DNA from: Demequina sp. NBRC 110053
GTDB taxonomy: Bacteria > Actinomycetota > Actinomycetes > Actinomycetales > Demequinaceae
DNA: 64,000 bases
Assembly: GCF_002090095.1 (NCBI RefSeq)
Contig: NZ_BBRJ01000002.1
Location: forward strand, 1,364,817-1,428,816
Reading direction: 5' to 3'
Below are positions 1-8,171 of this stretch, one piece after another (the stretch's first letter is position 1; every line of letters starts with the position of its first letter). Position numbers and translations under genes: made by a program. The notes below the pieces were generated by a model. It saw only the letters and a list, made by a program, of their open reading frames with translations. It searched no databases and was not told the origin of the DNA.

Positions 1-2
1 CG

Positions 3-1310
3 GCGCCGGTCGAGACGTCGACGGAGTACGGGTCTCCCTACGACGTCATGGGGATGCGGGGTCAGGAGGATCCGAGCCACGCCCCGCGGTGGTGGGCCGT
101 GCGCACCACGTTCGCAGGCACCGCCATCGCCGGATGGGGGGGACCGCTCGAGGACCAGCTGGGGCCTGCGCTGTCGAGAGCTCAGCTCCATTGGCGATGG
201 CCCGAGGCGCTCACGCACCGTGTGACCGAGCGGCCGCTGCCGGCCGGAGGGGGCCAGACGAGCGTCACCGCGCGCGCGATGGACAGGCGTGTCGTCGTGC
301 TGCGGTCCTCGACGGACGCGACCAATCCCACGATGCGCACCTACGTGGAGTACCGGTCCGCCACGGGGTGGGACGCGGGGTTCGCGAGCGACGTGAACGA
401 CTCTGACGGCGAAGGCGTGGTCGTCCATGTGCTGCGGCACACCCCATCCGGCTGGCGACTGGTGTACGGGGGTGCCGTGCTGCGCCACGGCGCCGACAGG
501 GACGTCGACATCTGGGGCACCGGCATGACCCTCACGGTCGACGAGTGGATCGATGGCGGAGCGGACGTTCGCGTGGCCGTCCACCGCAACGTCACTCAGG
601 TGACTCTCGCGGCGGTGGCGGAGATGGGCGCGCTCGGCGAGCCGATCGGGGCCATCGAGAACGTGCCGACCGGATGCGGAACGTACTACCGCCGCGGTAC
701 CTGGGCGACGAGCACCCACGCCGTGATCGAGGCTCGATCTGTAGGATCGGGCGGCGCAGGCGAGTACTCGGGCCCCCCACCGGCGATGGTGTGGGCCGTC
801 GCCGGACGGGTCCTGAGCGCGAGCGCGGGCGTCGTGCTCGCGACGGGCGGAGCGAGGGTGACGTACTCGCTCGACGCGTTCGGCAAGGTGCTGATCCTGG
901 ACTCGGAGTCTGGGGACACCTTGACAGTAGATGTCGAGGCCTGGGTCGAGGGCAATCCGGCGCGCAAGGGCTCTGCGACCCTGGAGATCTCGGGAAGCTA
1001 CACGGGAATCCACCCGTCCGATTGGCACATCGAGCTCGACTGCATCGAGCAGTCGATCCCCATCAACCTCGAGTGGCTCCGCCTCCCCACGAAGCCCATC
1101 CCGCTCGAGTTCGGAGCCTTCGACTGGCAGATCGAGCGCGACAGGGCGACCTGGGTCGATCGTCAGCGTCTGCTCCTGCGCGAGCTGCGCACCGTCCACG
1201 ACGTCGACGTCTCGCCGATCGACGGCCTCATCGACGCCCGACTGCAGTCACTGTCCTCGCCCTTCGACCTCACCCGCTTCCGCGTCGGCGGTCCAGCCGG
1301 GCCCGGCTGA
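3..1310 (+). CDS. C-terminal part of a secreted metallopeptidase-like protein (partial)
   Basis: The frame is open from the left edge, so the true start lies outside the window. The first in-frame ATG (48) falls inside the motif EYGSPYDVMG and is not a credible start. That motif resembles the Met-turn segment that follows the HExxH zinc site in M6/M11 (gametolysin-like) secreted peptidases, so the zinc site would lie upstream of the window. The remaining 420 residues are Gly/Val/Thr-rich and beta-like, with no further catalytic motif, no C-terminal anchor and no sortase signal. Peptidase assignment rests on one motif and is tentative. Confidence 0.55.
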   Translation, partial: APVETSTEYGSPYDVMGMRGQEDPSHAPRWWAVRTTFAGTAIAGWGGPLEDQLGPALSRAQLHWRWPEALTHRVTERPLPAGGGQTSVTARAMDRRVVVLRSSTDATNPTMRTYVEYRSATGWDAGFASDVNDSDGEGVVVHVLRHTPSGWRLVYGGAVLRHGADRDVDIWGTGMTLTVDEWIDGGADVRVAVHRNVTQVTLAAVAEMGALGEPIGAIENVPTGCGTYYRRGTWATSTHAVIEARSVGSGGAGEYSGPPPAMVWAVAGRVLSASAGVVLATGGARVTYSLDAFGKVLILDSESGDTLTVDVEAWVEGNPARKGSATLEISGSYTGIHPSDWHIELDCIEQSIPINLEWLRLPTKPIPLEFGAFDWQIERDRATWVDRQRLLLRELRTVHDVDVSPIDGLIDARLQSLSSPFDLTRFRVGGPAGPG

Positions 1311-1484
1311 GCGGGACCGCGTGCCGCACTCGACGAGCAGCGCGACCGGTTGGAGGGCAGGCTCGCCGGCCACCAGCGGATGCTGCGGTTCCCCATCGCG
1401 TGGCTGTAGACCTGCGCGCGGGGCGCAAGTGCTGATCGAGTCACCTAGGCTGAAGGCGAACCCCTAACCATCCGAGGAGCAGCC

Positions 1485-1877
1485 ATGTCCCTTCCCCAGA
1501 TCACCCGCGACGACGCCGGCGCGCCATCCGTCGACTTCGACGGCGCCGTCAAGCCCGACGGCCTCATGGTCGAGGTGCTCGAGGCGGGCGGCGGTCCCGA
1601 CGTCGTGGAGGGGCAGCAGATCACCGTGCACTACACCGGGTGGCTGTGGGACGGCGCGAAGTTCGACTCGTCGTGGGACCGCGGCGACACCATCTCGTTC
1701 GGGCTCGCGCGCGGCTCGCTGATCGAGGGCTGGGTCAACGGCCTGGTCGGCCAGCCGGTGGGCTCGAAGGTGCTGCTCGTGGTGCCGCCCGAGCAGGGCT
1801 ACGGCGACCGTTCCATGGGCCCGATCCCTGGCGGATCGACGCTGGTGTTCGCGATCGACGTGGTGGACGCGCGCTAG
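1485..1877 (+). CDS. FKBP-type peptidyl-prolyl cis-trans isomerase
   Basis: Single-domain cytosolic FKBP of 130 aa that catalyses cis-trans isomerisation of Xaa-Pro bonds. The fold signature runs from VHYTGWLWDGAKFDSSWDRG (about residues 46-65) through the flap and GWVNGLVG to PPEQGYGDRSMGPIPGGSTL and a final FAIDVV strand. No signal peptide is present. The ATG is preceded by GAGGAGC at good spacing. The gene converges on proC and the two stop codons interlock in a shared CTAG. This is the usual actinobacterial stand-alone FKBP length, and the family call is secure. Confidence 0.93.
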   Translation: MSLPQITRDDAGAPSVDFDGAVKPDGLMVEVLEAGGGPDVVEGQQITVHYTGWLWDGAKFDSSWDRGDTISFGLARGSLIEGWVNGLVGQPVGSKVLLVVPPEQGYGDRSMGPIPGGSTLVFAIDVVDAR

Positions 1878-2716
1878 CGCGACAGCTCGTCGCCCAGCTC
1901 GCGCGATCGGGCCGCCGCCGCCTCGGCTCCCGCGGCGATCACGTCCGGTAGCCCCGCCTCCTGCATCGCCTCCAGCGCCGCGATGGTGGTCCCGCCGGGC
2001 GAGCTCACGCGCTGGCGCAGCACGCTCGGGGAGTCGCCCGACTCCTGGAGCAGGCGTGCGGCCCCCACGAACGTCTGAGCGGCGAGCTGGGTGGCGAGCG
2101 TGGAGTCGAGCCCCTGCTTGACGCCCGCCGCCGCCAGAGCCTCGACCACGGCGTAGAAGTACGCAGGGCCGGAGCCGGACACCGCGGTGACCGCGTCCAT
2201 CTGGTCTTCGCTGTCGAGGACGACGACCATGCCCGTCGCGCTCAGGATCGAGGCGGCGAGGGCAAGGTGACCGTCGCTCGCGCCAGCACCGGCCACGATG
2301 GCGGTCGCGCCGTGCGCGACGATCGCGGGCGTGTTGGGCATGCAGCGCACCACCGGCGCGCCGTGGGGAAGGCGCTCCTCGTAGAACGTCGTCGACAGTC
2401 CAGCGGCGACGGTCAGCACCAGCGCGCCCTCGCGGTACGTGGTGGAGATGTCCTCGAGGGCCGCCGCCGCGTCCTGCGGCTTGACTGCGACCACGATGGC
2501 CTCGGCGCCATCCGCAGCCTCCGCGATCGACTCGCTGACGACAACGCCGTGAGCCTCGGCGATGGCGTCGCGCCTGGCGGCGTCTCGCTCCGCGACGACG
2601 ATGCTCTCCGCGGGCCACCCGCCCACTCTCAGGGCCGTCACGATCGTGCCTCCCATGACGCCGCCGCCGATGACGGCGACGCGTGGGGACTGTTCGGCAA
2701 AGGCGTCTTCGCTCAT
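1874..2716 (-). CDS. proC: pyrroline-5-carboxylate reductase
   Basis: Last step of proline synthesis: NAD(P)H reduction of 1-pyrroline-5-carboxylate. The N-terminal Rossmann loop is VIGGGVMGG (about residues 15-23). The central part has VAVKPQD and RCMPNTPA. The C-terminal dimerisation domain carries SGSGPAYFY and SSPGGTTIAALE, the family signature. Length (280 aa) is normal. The ATG lies 6 nt after a TAGCCT -10 box, so the transcript is probably leaderless. The end overlaps the convergent FKBP stop codon. Confidence 0.95.
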   Translation of the reverse strand: MSEDAFAEQSPRVAVIGGGVMGGTIVTALRVGGWPAESIVVAERDAARRDAIAEAHGVVVSESIAEAADGAEAIVVAVKPQDAAAALEDISTTYREGALVLTVAAGLSTTFYEERLPHGAPVVRCMPNTPAIVAHGATAIVAGAGASDGHLALAASILSATGMVVVLDSEDQMDAVTAVSGSGPAYFYAVVEALAAAGVKQGLDSTLATQLAAQTFVGAARLLQESGDSPSVLRQRVSSPGGTTIAALEAMQEAGLPDVIAAGAEAAAARSRELGDELSR

Positions 2717-2722
2717 ACAGCC

Positions 2723-2728
2723 AGGCTA
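2723..2728 (-). promoter_or_regulatory. -10 box of leaderless proC promoter
   Basis: TAGCCT followed by exactly 6 nt and the proC ATG. The predicted transcription start coincides with the start codon, and no Shine-Dalgarno sequence is present. Confidence 0.6.
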
Positions 2729-2789
2729 GTACGCCCGCCGAGGAGCCAGGGAACGGCCGATGCGCGGGCACGTGCCCCGGCGCCCGTCA

Positions 2790-3980
2790 CTAGAGGGGGA
2801 ACAGCTCGTAGAACTGCTCGATCTGGTCCGCCGGCCCCGTCAGCACGAACACCGCAGTGCCATTGCTCCACACGATGGAGTCGCCAGTCTCACCGGTGAC
2901 GCTTGCGCGTTCGCCGACCTGCGTGCCGCCCGCCTCGACAGGCTGTCGTTCCGAGCCCGTCGCCGCGAGGGCCTCGAACTGCGCTGCGGCGTCCTCCGCG
3001 TCGTAGTGCTGGATGGCGCGCACGGCGAGGTCGGTCGTGCCGTCCGAATAGGTGAGGTCGTCCACCTCGGCCGCCCGCACCTCGAGCCCGGCGTCCTCAG
3101 GAGCAGGGGTGGCGATCCCGGTCAAGGCGTAGGCGCCCACGGTGGCGGGCATCGCTGCCTGGAACGCCGTCGGCTCCTCGATGGCGATGGGATCGATCGT
3201 GGCCGATGCGGCGGGCTCGACCAGCACGGGCGGCGTGAGTGCGACGGGCTCGTTCATGGGCGCGAACAGGAGGTAGAGCACGTAGCCGACTCCCGTCATG
3301 ACGAGCAGCCCGACGATGACGAGGAACGGCGTCGAGCGCCACCACGGCTCCGGAGCACTGCCCTCATCGCGGCTTCCAGCGTCCCCGGCGTCGCCGTCGG
3401 CGGCGTCCGGCTGTGCGGACGGTGCGGTGCCGATCGCCACGCCGAACGGAGGAGTGTAGGTGGGCTCGCTCTCGCCAAGACCGTCGAGAGCGCGATCGTC
3501 GAGGGGCGGCGGAGAATCCGGGCGCGGCTCGGCATCCGACGGTGAGCGCGCAGCCATGGCCGCGGGCCCCACGGGGGAGAAGGCCAGAGGAGCGGAAGGA
3601 GCGACGTGGCCGGCCACCGGTGACGCCGCGACGCTCCCCGAGCGCACGCCCGCCGCCTGCAACGACGCGCGGTGCACCGCAGCGTCGCCGAGGTCGCGGA
3701 TCGGGTCGGTCAGCGCCGCGCTCGCCGCAGCCTCGTCCAGGCGCTCGGGCGTCGACCCGTGCGGCGTCCCCCCGATGGTGGGCATGATCTCCTCATGCGG
3801 CGGCGCGGGCACCGGTGCGACCAGGTCCGCATCGTCGGCCTCGATCGGGCGCGGCACCACCGGGATGGAACCGGTGGTGGGCGCCGGCGGCTTGGACGGT
3901 GCCACGGGCTCACGGCCCGCGGGACCCGCGATGATCTCATCCCAGGGTCGCGACCCTGAGGGGGGCGTCGTGTTCGCCAT
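2790..3980 (-). CDS. single-pass membrane protein with long Pro/Ala-rich cytoplasmic N-terminus
   Basis: No family recognised. Residues 1-215 are low-complexity, Pro/Ala/Asp-rich and probably disordered. One membrane segment (about 218-240, starting PFLVIVGLLVMTG) is followed by a 155-residue C-terminal domain, probably outside the membrane. That domain has a repeated strand pattern ending FVLTGPADQIEQFYELF. The layout (disordered tail, one helix, small outer domain) suggests an envelope-associated or sensor-like protein, but nothing shows its function. It is divergent from radA: the two leaderless promoters face away from each other across 83 bp. Confidence 0.75.
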   Translation of the reverse strand: MANTTPPSGSRPWDEIIAGPAGREPVAPSKPPAPTTGSIPVVPRPIEADDADLVAPVPAPPHEEIMPTIGGTPHGSTPERLDEAAASAALTDPIRDLGDAAVHRASLQAAGVRSGSVAASPVAGHVAPSAPLAFSPVGPAAMAARSPSDAEPRPDSPPPLDDRALDGLGESEPTYTPPFGVAIGTAPSAQPDAADGDAGDAGSRDEGSAPEPWWRSTPFLVIVGLLVMTGVGYVLYLLFAPMNEPVALTPPVLVEPAASATIDPIAIEEPTAFQAAMPATVGAYALTGIATPAPEDAGLEVRAAEVDDLTYSDGTTDLAVRAIQHYDAEDAAAQFEALAATGSERQPVEAGGTQVGERASVTGETGDSIVWSNGTAVFVLTGPADQIEQFYELFPL

Positions 3981-3987
3981 GCCGACC

Positions 3988-3993
3988 AGCGTA
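3988..3993 (-). promoter_or_regulatory. -10 box of leaderless promoter for the membrane protein
   Basis: TACGCT with 7 nt to the ATG at 3980; no Shine-Dalgarno is visible. Confidence 0.5.
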
Positions 3994-4051
3994 CGCGGGA
4001 CGCCCAGCCGCGACGGGAGCCACGCGAGACGAGCGTGTCCGACGCTGCGGC

Positions 4052-4057
4052 TAGCGT
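4052..4057 (+). promoter_or_regulatory. -10 box of leaderless radA promoter
   Basis: TAGCGT followed by exactly 6 nt and the radA ATG. It pairs with the divergent TACGCT box at 3988-3993. Confidence 0.6.
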
Positions 4058-4063
4058 GAGGTT

Positions 4064-5437
4064 ATGGCCACCTCCTCCCGCACCGCGAAGCCCGCCTACC
4101 ACTGCACGGAGTGCGGGTGGTCGGCCGTCAAGTGGGTCGGACGGTGCGGCGAGTGCCAAGCGTGGGGAACCGTGGTCGAAGCGGGCGCCGCCCCGGCGGG
4201 TCCGGCGACTCGCGCGACCGCGGCGACCACGCCCGCGCGACGCATCGGCGAGATCGAGCCGACCGCTGCGGAGCGGCGACCCACTGGCGTCGCAGAGTTC
4301 GATCGGGTGCTGGGCGGAGGGCTCGTCCCCGGAGCGGTGGTGCTGCTCGCAGGCGAGCCAGGAGTGGGCAAGTCGACGCTGCTGCTCGATGTCGCCGCAC
4401 GATCGGCGCGCGGAGGGCGCGCGGTGCTGTACGTGACAGGTGAGGAGTCTGCGGGCCAGGTGAGGCTTCGGGCCGAGCGCATCGGCGCCCTCGACTCGGG
4501 CCTGCTGCTCGCGGCCGAGACGGACCTCGGCGCGGTGCTCGCGCACATTGAGTCCGAGGACCCGGCACTGGTCATGGTGGACTCCATCCAGACCATCGCC
4601 TCGGCCGCCGTCGACGGCACGGCGGGCGGGATCAGTCAGGTGCGCGAGGTCGCATCCGCACTCATCCAGGCGGCCAAGCGCCAGGGATTTCCGATGGTCC
4701 TGGTGGGCCATGTCACGCGCGAGGGCACGGTCGCGGGGCCGCGGTTGGTCGAGCATCTGGTGGACGTGGTGTGCCAGTTCGAAGGCGAGCAGCACTCCCA
4801 GCTGCGCATGCTGCGCGCGATCAAGAATCGCTTCGGGTCGGTCGATGAGGTTGGCTGCTTCCAGCTGCTCGACTCCGGCATCGAAGGCGTCGCGGACCCG
4901 TCGGGCCTGTTTCTGTCGCGGGAGGGCGCCCATGTCGCGGGCACCTGCGCGACCATCACCATCGACGGCAAGCGGCCGCTCCCCGCCGAGATCCAGGCGC
5001 TCGTGGCTCCCAGCGCGCTGAGCAACCCGCGCCGCGCCACCTCTGGCATCGACTCCTCTCGGGTCGCGATGATCCTTGCCGTGCTGCAGCGGCGGGTGGG
5101 CGTCGCCGTGGCGGCGGACGACGTCTACGTGTCGACCATCGGCGGCGCGCGCGTGACCGAGCCCGCAGCCGATGTCGCGCTCGCGCTGGCGCTCGCCTCC
5201 GCTCGGGAGGATGCCCCCGTGCGCGATGGTCTGGTCGCGATCGGAGAGGTCGCGCTGTCGGGCGCGATTCGCCCCGTCACGGGCATGGGGCAGCGGGTGG
5301 CCGAGGCCGCCCGCCTGGGCTTCACGGAGGTGCTCATCCCGGCCGCGGCATCGATGCCGACGGCGCCCGCTGGCGTCACGGTCCACGCGGTGTCGACGCT
5401 GCGCGATGCCGTGGAACGGGCCGTGCCGCGAGGCTGA
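4064..5437 (+). CDS. radA: DNA repair protein RadA/Sms
   Basis: RecA-like ATPase that promotes branch migration of recombination intermediates. Order of domains: N-terminal C4 zinc finger (Cys14, 17, 28, 31), Walker A GEPGVGKST (about 97-105), a Walker-B-like strand LVMVDS, the RadA-specific KNRFG motif (AIKNRFGSVDEVG, about 260), and a C-terminal Lon-protease-like domain. Length 457 aa is standard. It is followed 6 bp later by a convergent gene with no obvious terminator. disA, a common radA neighbour in Actinomycetota, is not here. Confidence 0.96.
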   Translation: MATSSRTAKPAYHCTECGWSAVKWVGRCGECQAWGTVVEAGAAPAGPATRATAATTPARRIGEIEPTAAERRPTGVAEFDRVLGGGLVPGAVVLLAGEPGVGKSTLLLDVAARSARGGRAVLYVTGEESAGQVRLRAERIGALDSGLLLAAETDLGAVLAHIESEDPALVMVDSIQTIASAAVDGTAGGISQVREVASALIQAAKRQGFPMVLVGHVTREGTVAGPRLVEHLVDVVCQFEGEQHSQLRMLRAIKNRFGSVDEVGCFQLLDSGIEGVADPSGLFLSREGAHVAGTCATITIDGKRPLPAEIQALVAPSALSNPRRATSGIDSSRVAMILAVLQRRVGVAVAADDVYVSTIGGARVTEPAADVALALALASAREDAPVRDGLVAIGEVALSGAIRPVTGMGQRVAEAARLGFTEVLIPAAASMPTAPAGVTVHAVSTLRDAVERAVPRG

Positions 5438-5443
5438 ACCCGC

Positions 5444-6058
5444 CTAGTCGACCAGGAGGAAGTCGGCCTCTGCCGCGGCGATGCCGGCGATCGCGATGGC
5501 GGACCAGTAGGTGCCCGCGGCCGCGTTGCCCTGCGCCTCGCAGGCGTCGTCGTAGCGCTGGCCCGTCCACGTCGCCTGGACGGCCTCGCGGTCTCCGGGC
5601 TGCAGGATCCACTCGGCGGCGTCGAACAGCGGGGTGTCGGGGCACCATACGGAGTCGTAGTAGACGTCCTCACCCGAGCGGATCGCCATGGACGTGCCGT
5701 CTGCCGTCGTCGACAGCAAGCACGCCGCCGATCCGATGTGCTCGATCGACACCTCGAAGGCCGGCATCGAGCCGACGTTGACCTGCGTGGGCGACGCGAC
5801 GGCGCCCACCCGCACATCTTCGGCCGTGCAGGGGCGAGAGGGGTCGTTCTCGCCCGCCGCTCCTGCGGACTGGGTCACGGACGGCGAGGTGGTCGTGTCG
5901 GGCGCGGGCGTCTCCCCGTCGCCTCCGCCAGACGTCAAGCCGCGGATCAGGAGCCAGACCACGACCGCGAGCACGGCGATCGCGATCAGCACCACCGCAC
6001 GGCGGACCCAGTAGACGTTGGGCTCCTCGTCGCCCACCGGGTTGCGGAGTCCCTTCAC
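5444..6058 (-). CDS. membrane-anchored extracytoplasmic protein, DUF4232-like
   Basis: The chosen GTG start at 6058 has an AGGAG ribosome site 6 nt upstream and gives 204 aa; longer readings run into mutY. A short cytoplasmic N-terminus is followed by one membrane helix (about residues 20-40), a Thr/Pro/Ser linker, and an extracellular domain with four Cys (PCTAED, ACLLS, VWCPD, DACEAQ) that could form two disulfides. The Cys spacing and strand pattern recall DUF4232-type domains. Function unknown. Divergent from mutY. Confidence 0.75.
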   Translation of the reverse strand: MKGLRNPVGDEEPNVYWVRRAVVLIAIAVLAVVVWLLIRGLTSGGGDGETPAPDTTTSPSVTQSAGAAGENDPSRPCTAEDVRVGAVASPTQVNVGSMPAFEVSIEHIGSAACLLSTTADGTSMAIRSGEDVYYDSVWCPDTPLFDAAEWILQPGDREAVQATWTGQRYDDACEAQGNAAAGTYWSAIAIAGIAAAEADFLLVD

Positions 6059-6102
6059 GTCACGCTCCTCTCCTCGTTCACGGTAGCCCTCCGGCACCGC
6101 GA

Positions 6103-6108
6103 GACAAT
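6103..6108 (+). promoter_or_regulatory. -10-like box of leaderless mutY promoter
   Basis: GACAAT followed by 6 nt and the mutY ATG. The A at position 2 and final T are kept, while position 1 deviates from TANNNT. Confidence 0.4.
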
Positions 6109-6114
6109 GAAGCC

Positions 6115-6993
6115 ATGCCGAGCCGCTCCGACACCGCGATGGTCCAGGACGTGATCGAGTGGTTCGCAGGGCAGGCCCGCGACCTCCCGTGGCGCCATCA
6201 GGACCGGTCGGCCTGGGGTGTGCTCGTGTCCGAGGTGATGCTCCAGCAGACGCCGGTGGTTCGAGTCGAACCCGTGTGGCGCGCGTGGATGGAGCGGTGG
6301 CCCGATCCGGCGAGCATGGCCGTCGCCGGCCAGGCTGACGTGGTTCGCGCCTGGGGACGACTGGGGTATCCGCGCCGCGCGCAGCGGCTCTGGCTGTGCG
6401 CGCAGGCCATCGTCGAGCGCCACGGGGGCGAGGTCCCGCGCGACGGCGAGGCCCTGCTGGCACTGCCAGGGGTCGGCGAGTACACGGCGGCGGCCGTGCG
6501 CGCGTTCGCGTTCGGAGAGCGCGCGGTCGTGCTCGACACCAATGTGCGGCGCGTGATCGGCCGCGCGTGGCGCGGCGAGGCGCATCCTCCGTCGCACCTC
6601 ACGCGGGGCGAGCGAGACGCCGCCGCGTCCCTCGTCCCCCTCGATGCCGCCGAGTCCGCCGCCTGGAACGCGGGCGCCATGGAGCTGGGCGCTCTCGTCT
6701 GCGTCGCGCGCGCGCCGCGATGCGACGAATGCCCGCTGCGGTCCGACTGCGCATGGGTCGAGCTGGGTCGTCCTGGTCTGGGCGAAGGGTCGGGCAGGAC
6801 GCAGTCGTGGCACGGCACGGACCGTCAGGTGCGTGGGCGCATCATGGCCGTGCTGCGCGACGCGCAGGAGCCCGTCACCGTCGCTGCGCACCCCGCCCTG
6901 CGGGACGTCGACCCGGGTCAGCTCGCTCGCTGCATGCGCTCACTCGTACAGGACGACCTCATCCGTGCCGCGGCCGACGGCCACACGCTCTGA
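6115..6993 (+). CDS. mutY: A/G-specific adenine DNA glycosylase
   Basis: Removes adenine mispaired with 8-oxoguanine. It has the HhH-GPD fold with SEVMLQQTPV (catalytic Glu40), the hairpin PGVGEYTAAAV (about 118-128) and catalytic Asp141 in VLDTNV. The 4Fe-4S cluster motif is C-x6-C-x2-C-x5-C (Cys196, 203, 206, 212). The 292 aa length leaves only a short C-terminal region in place of a full NUDIX-like 8-oxoG recognition domain, as in many actinobacterial MutY proteins. It converges with an aldo/keto reductase gene, and the 47-bp gap holds one CGCATCGG motif. Confidence 0.95.
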   Translation: MPSRSDTAMVQDVIEWFAGQARDLPWRHQDRSAWGVLVSEVMLQQTPVVRVEPVWRAWMERWPDPASMAVAGQADVVRAWGRLGYPRRAQRLWLCAQAIVERHGGEVPRDGEALLALPGVGEYTAAAVRAFAFGERAVVLDTNVRRVIGRAWRGEAHPPSHLTRGERDAAASLVPLDAAESAAWNAGAMELGALVCVARAPRCDECPLRSDCAWVELGRPGLGEGSGRTQSWHGTDRQVRGRIMAVLRDAQEPVTVAAHPALRDVDPGQLARCMRSLVQDDLIRAAADGHTL

Positions 6994-7040
6994 CGCGGAC
7001 CCGCGCATCGGCGCTCCGTTGTCAGACGCCGGCGACCTCC

Positions 7041-8057
7041 CTAGCCGGAGTGGTGCGTGCCGTGCACGGCGTGAGGCTCGATGGCTGCGATCTCCTCGTC
7101 CGTGAGCGCAGGGAAGTCGAGCGACGCCACCGAGTCGCGCAGCTGCCGAGCGCTCGACGCTCCCACCAGCGCGGACGTCACGTGGTCGCCGCGCAGCACC
7201 CACTGGATCGCGAGCTGCGCGAGCGTCTGGCCACGTCCCTGCGCGATGTCGTTGAGCGCACGCGTGCGCTCGAGGTATGTCTCCGTCAGCTGCTTCTCCT
7301 GCAGGAACTGCGAGTGCGTGACGCGCGATCCCTCGGGCACGCCCTGCAGGTAGCGGTCCGTGAGGAGCCCCTGGGCGAGCGGAGAGAACACGATCGAGCC
7401 GACGCTCTCCTCCTCGAGCGCGCCGATGAGGGCGTCCTCGGGCGAGCGCTCGTACATCGAGTACGAGAACTGGTGGATGAGCAGCGGCGTGCCGAGCTCG
7501 CGCAGGATGCCGATCGCGGTGCGGGTGTCCTCCGCCCCGTAGTTCGAGATGCCCGCGTACAGCGCCTTGCCCGAGCGCACCGCCTGATCGAGAGCCATCA
7601 TCGACTCTTCGATGGGCGTGTCAGGGTCGGGGCGGTGGTGGTAGTAGATGTCGACGTAGTCGAGGCCGAGGCGCTGCAGGGACTGGTCGAGCGAGCTCAG
7701 CAGCGTCTTGCGCGAGCCCCACTCGCCGTACGGCCCTGGCCACATGTAGTAGCCGGCCTTGGTCGACACGATGATCTCGTCGCGGTACGGAGCGAGGTCC
7801 TGGGCGAAGATGCGTCCGAAGTTCTCCTCGGCGGAGCCCGGCGGCGGGCCGTAGTTGTTCGCGAGGTCGTAGTGGGTGACGCCCAGGTCGAACGCGGTGC
7901 GGATGGTGTCGCGCATGGTGTCGGTGTCGTTCGCGCCGCCGAAGTTGTGCCACAGGCCCAGGCTCACTCCTGGGAGGCGGAGCCCGGAGCGTCCGCAGCG
8001 GCGGTACTGCATGGTGTCGTAGCGGGTGTCGTCGGCGACGAAGGGGTCGTGAGTCAT
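7041..8057 (-). CDS. aldo/keto reductase (YghZ-like)
   Basis: NADPH-dependent carbonyl reductase, TIM barrel, 338 aa. Recognised from MQYRRCGRSGLRLPGVSLG, the catalytic Asp/Tyr region FDLGVTHYDLANNYGPPPGSA, the Lys strand IIVSTKAGY, the His of YVDIYYHHRPD and the NADP-binding GASSARQLRD near the end. Sequence style is closest to the E. coli YghZ / L-glyceraldehyde 3-phosphate reductase group; substrate unproven. The ATG at 8057 is preferred over an upstream in-frame start because TAGGGT ends 7 nt before it. Confidence 0.9.
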   Translation of the reverse strand: MTHDPFVADDTRYDTMQYRRCGRSGLRLPGVSLGLWHNFGGANDTDTMRDTIRTAFDLGVTHYDLANNYGPPPGSAEENFGRIFAQDLAPYRDEIIVSTKAGYYMWPGPYGEWGSRKTLLSSLDQSLQRLGLDYVDIYYHHRPDPDTPIEESMMALDQAVRSGKALYAGISNYGAEDTRTAIGILRELGTPLLIHQFSYSMYERSPEDALIGALEEESVGSIVFSPLAQGLLTDRYLQGVPEGSRVTHSQFLQEKQLTETYLERTRALNDIAQGRGQTLAQLAIQWVLRGDHVTSALVGASSARQLRDSVASLDFPALTDEEIAAIEPHAVHGTHHSG

Positions 8058-8064
8058 GAGCACC

Positions 8065-8070
8065 ACCCTA
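8065..8070 (-). promoter_or_regulatory. -10 box of leaderless aldo/keto reductase promoter
   Basis: TAGGGT with 7 nt to the ATG at 8057; it decides the start codon. Confidence 0.55.
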
Positions 8071-8117
8071 CGGCCCGCATCGCCGCTCCATGTCCGGTGC
8101 GCAACGGCAACGCGAAA

Positions 8118-8149
8118 GGGCCCGGCCACCGCGTGCGGTGACCGGACCC
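8118..8149 (-). terminator. intrinsic terminator of clpC
   Basis: A 15-bp stem read on the minus strand (GGGTCCGGTCACCGC with GCGGTGGCCGGGCCC, two G-U pairs, 3-nt loop), followed by CCTTTC. It lies just past the clpC stop codon. Confidence 0.7.
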
Positions 8150-8171
8150 TCGCGTCCAGAGGGGCTGAGCG

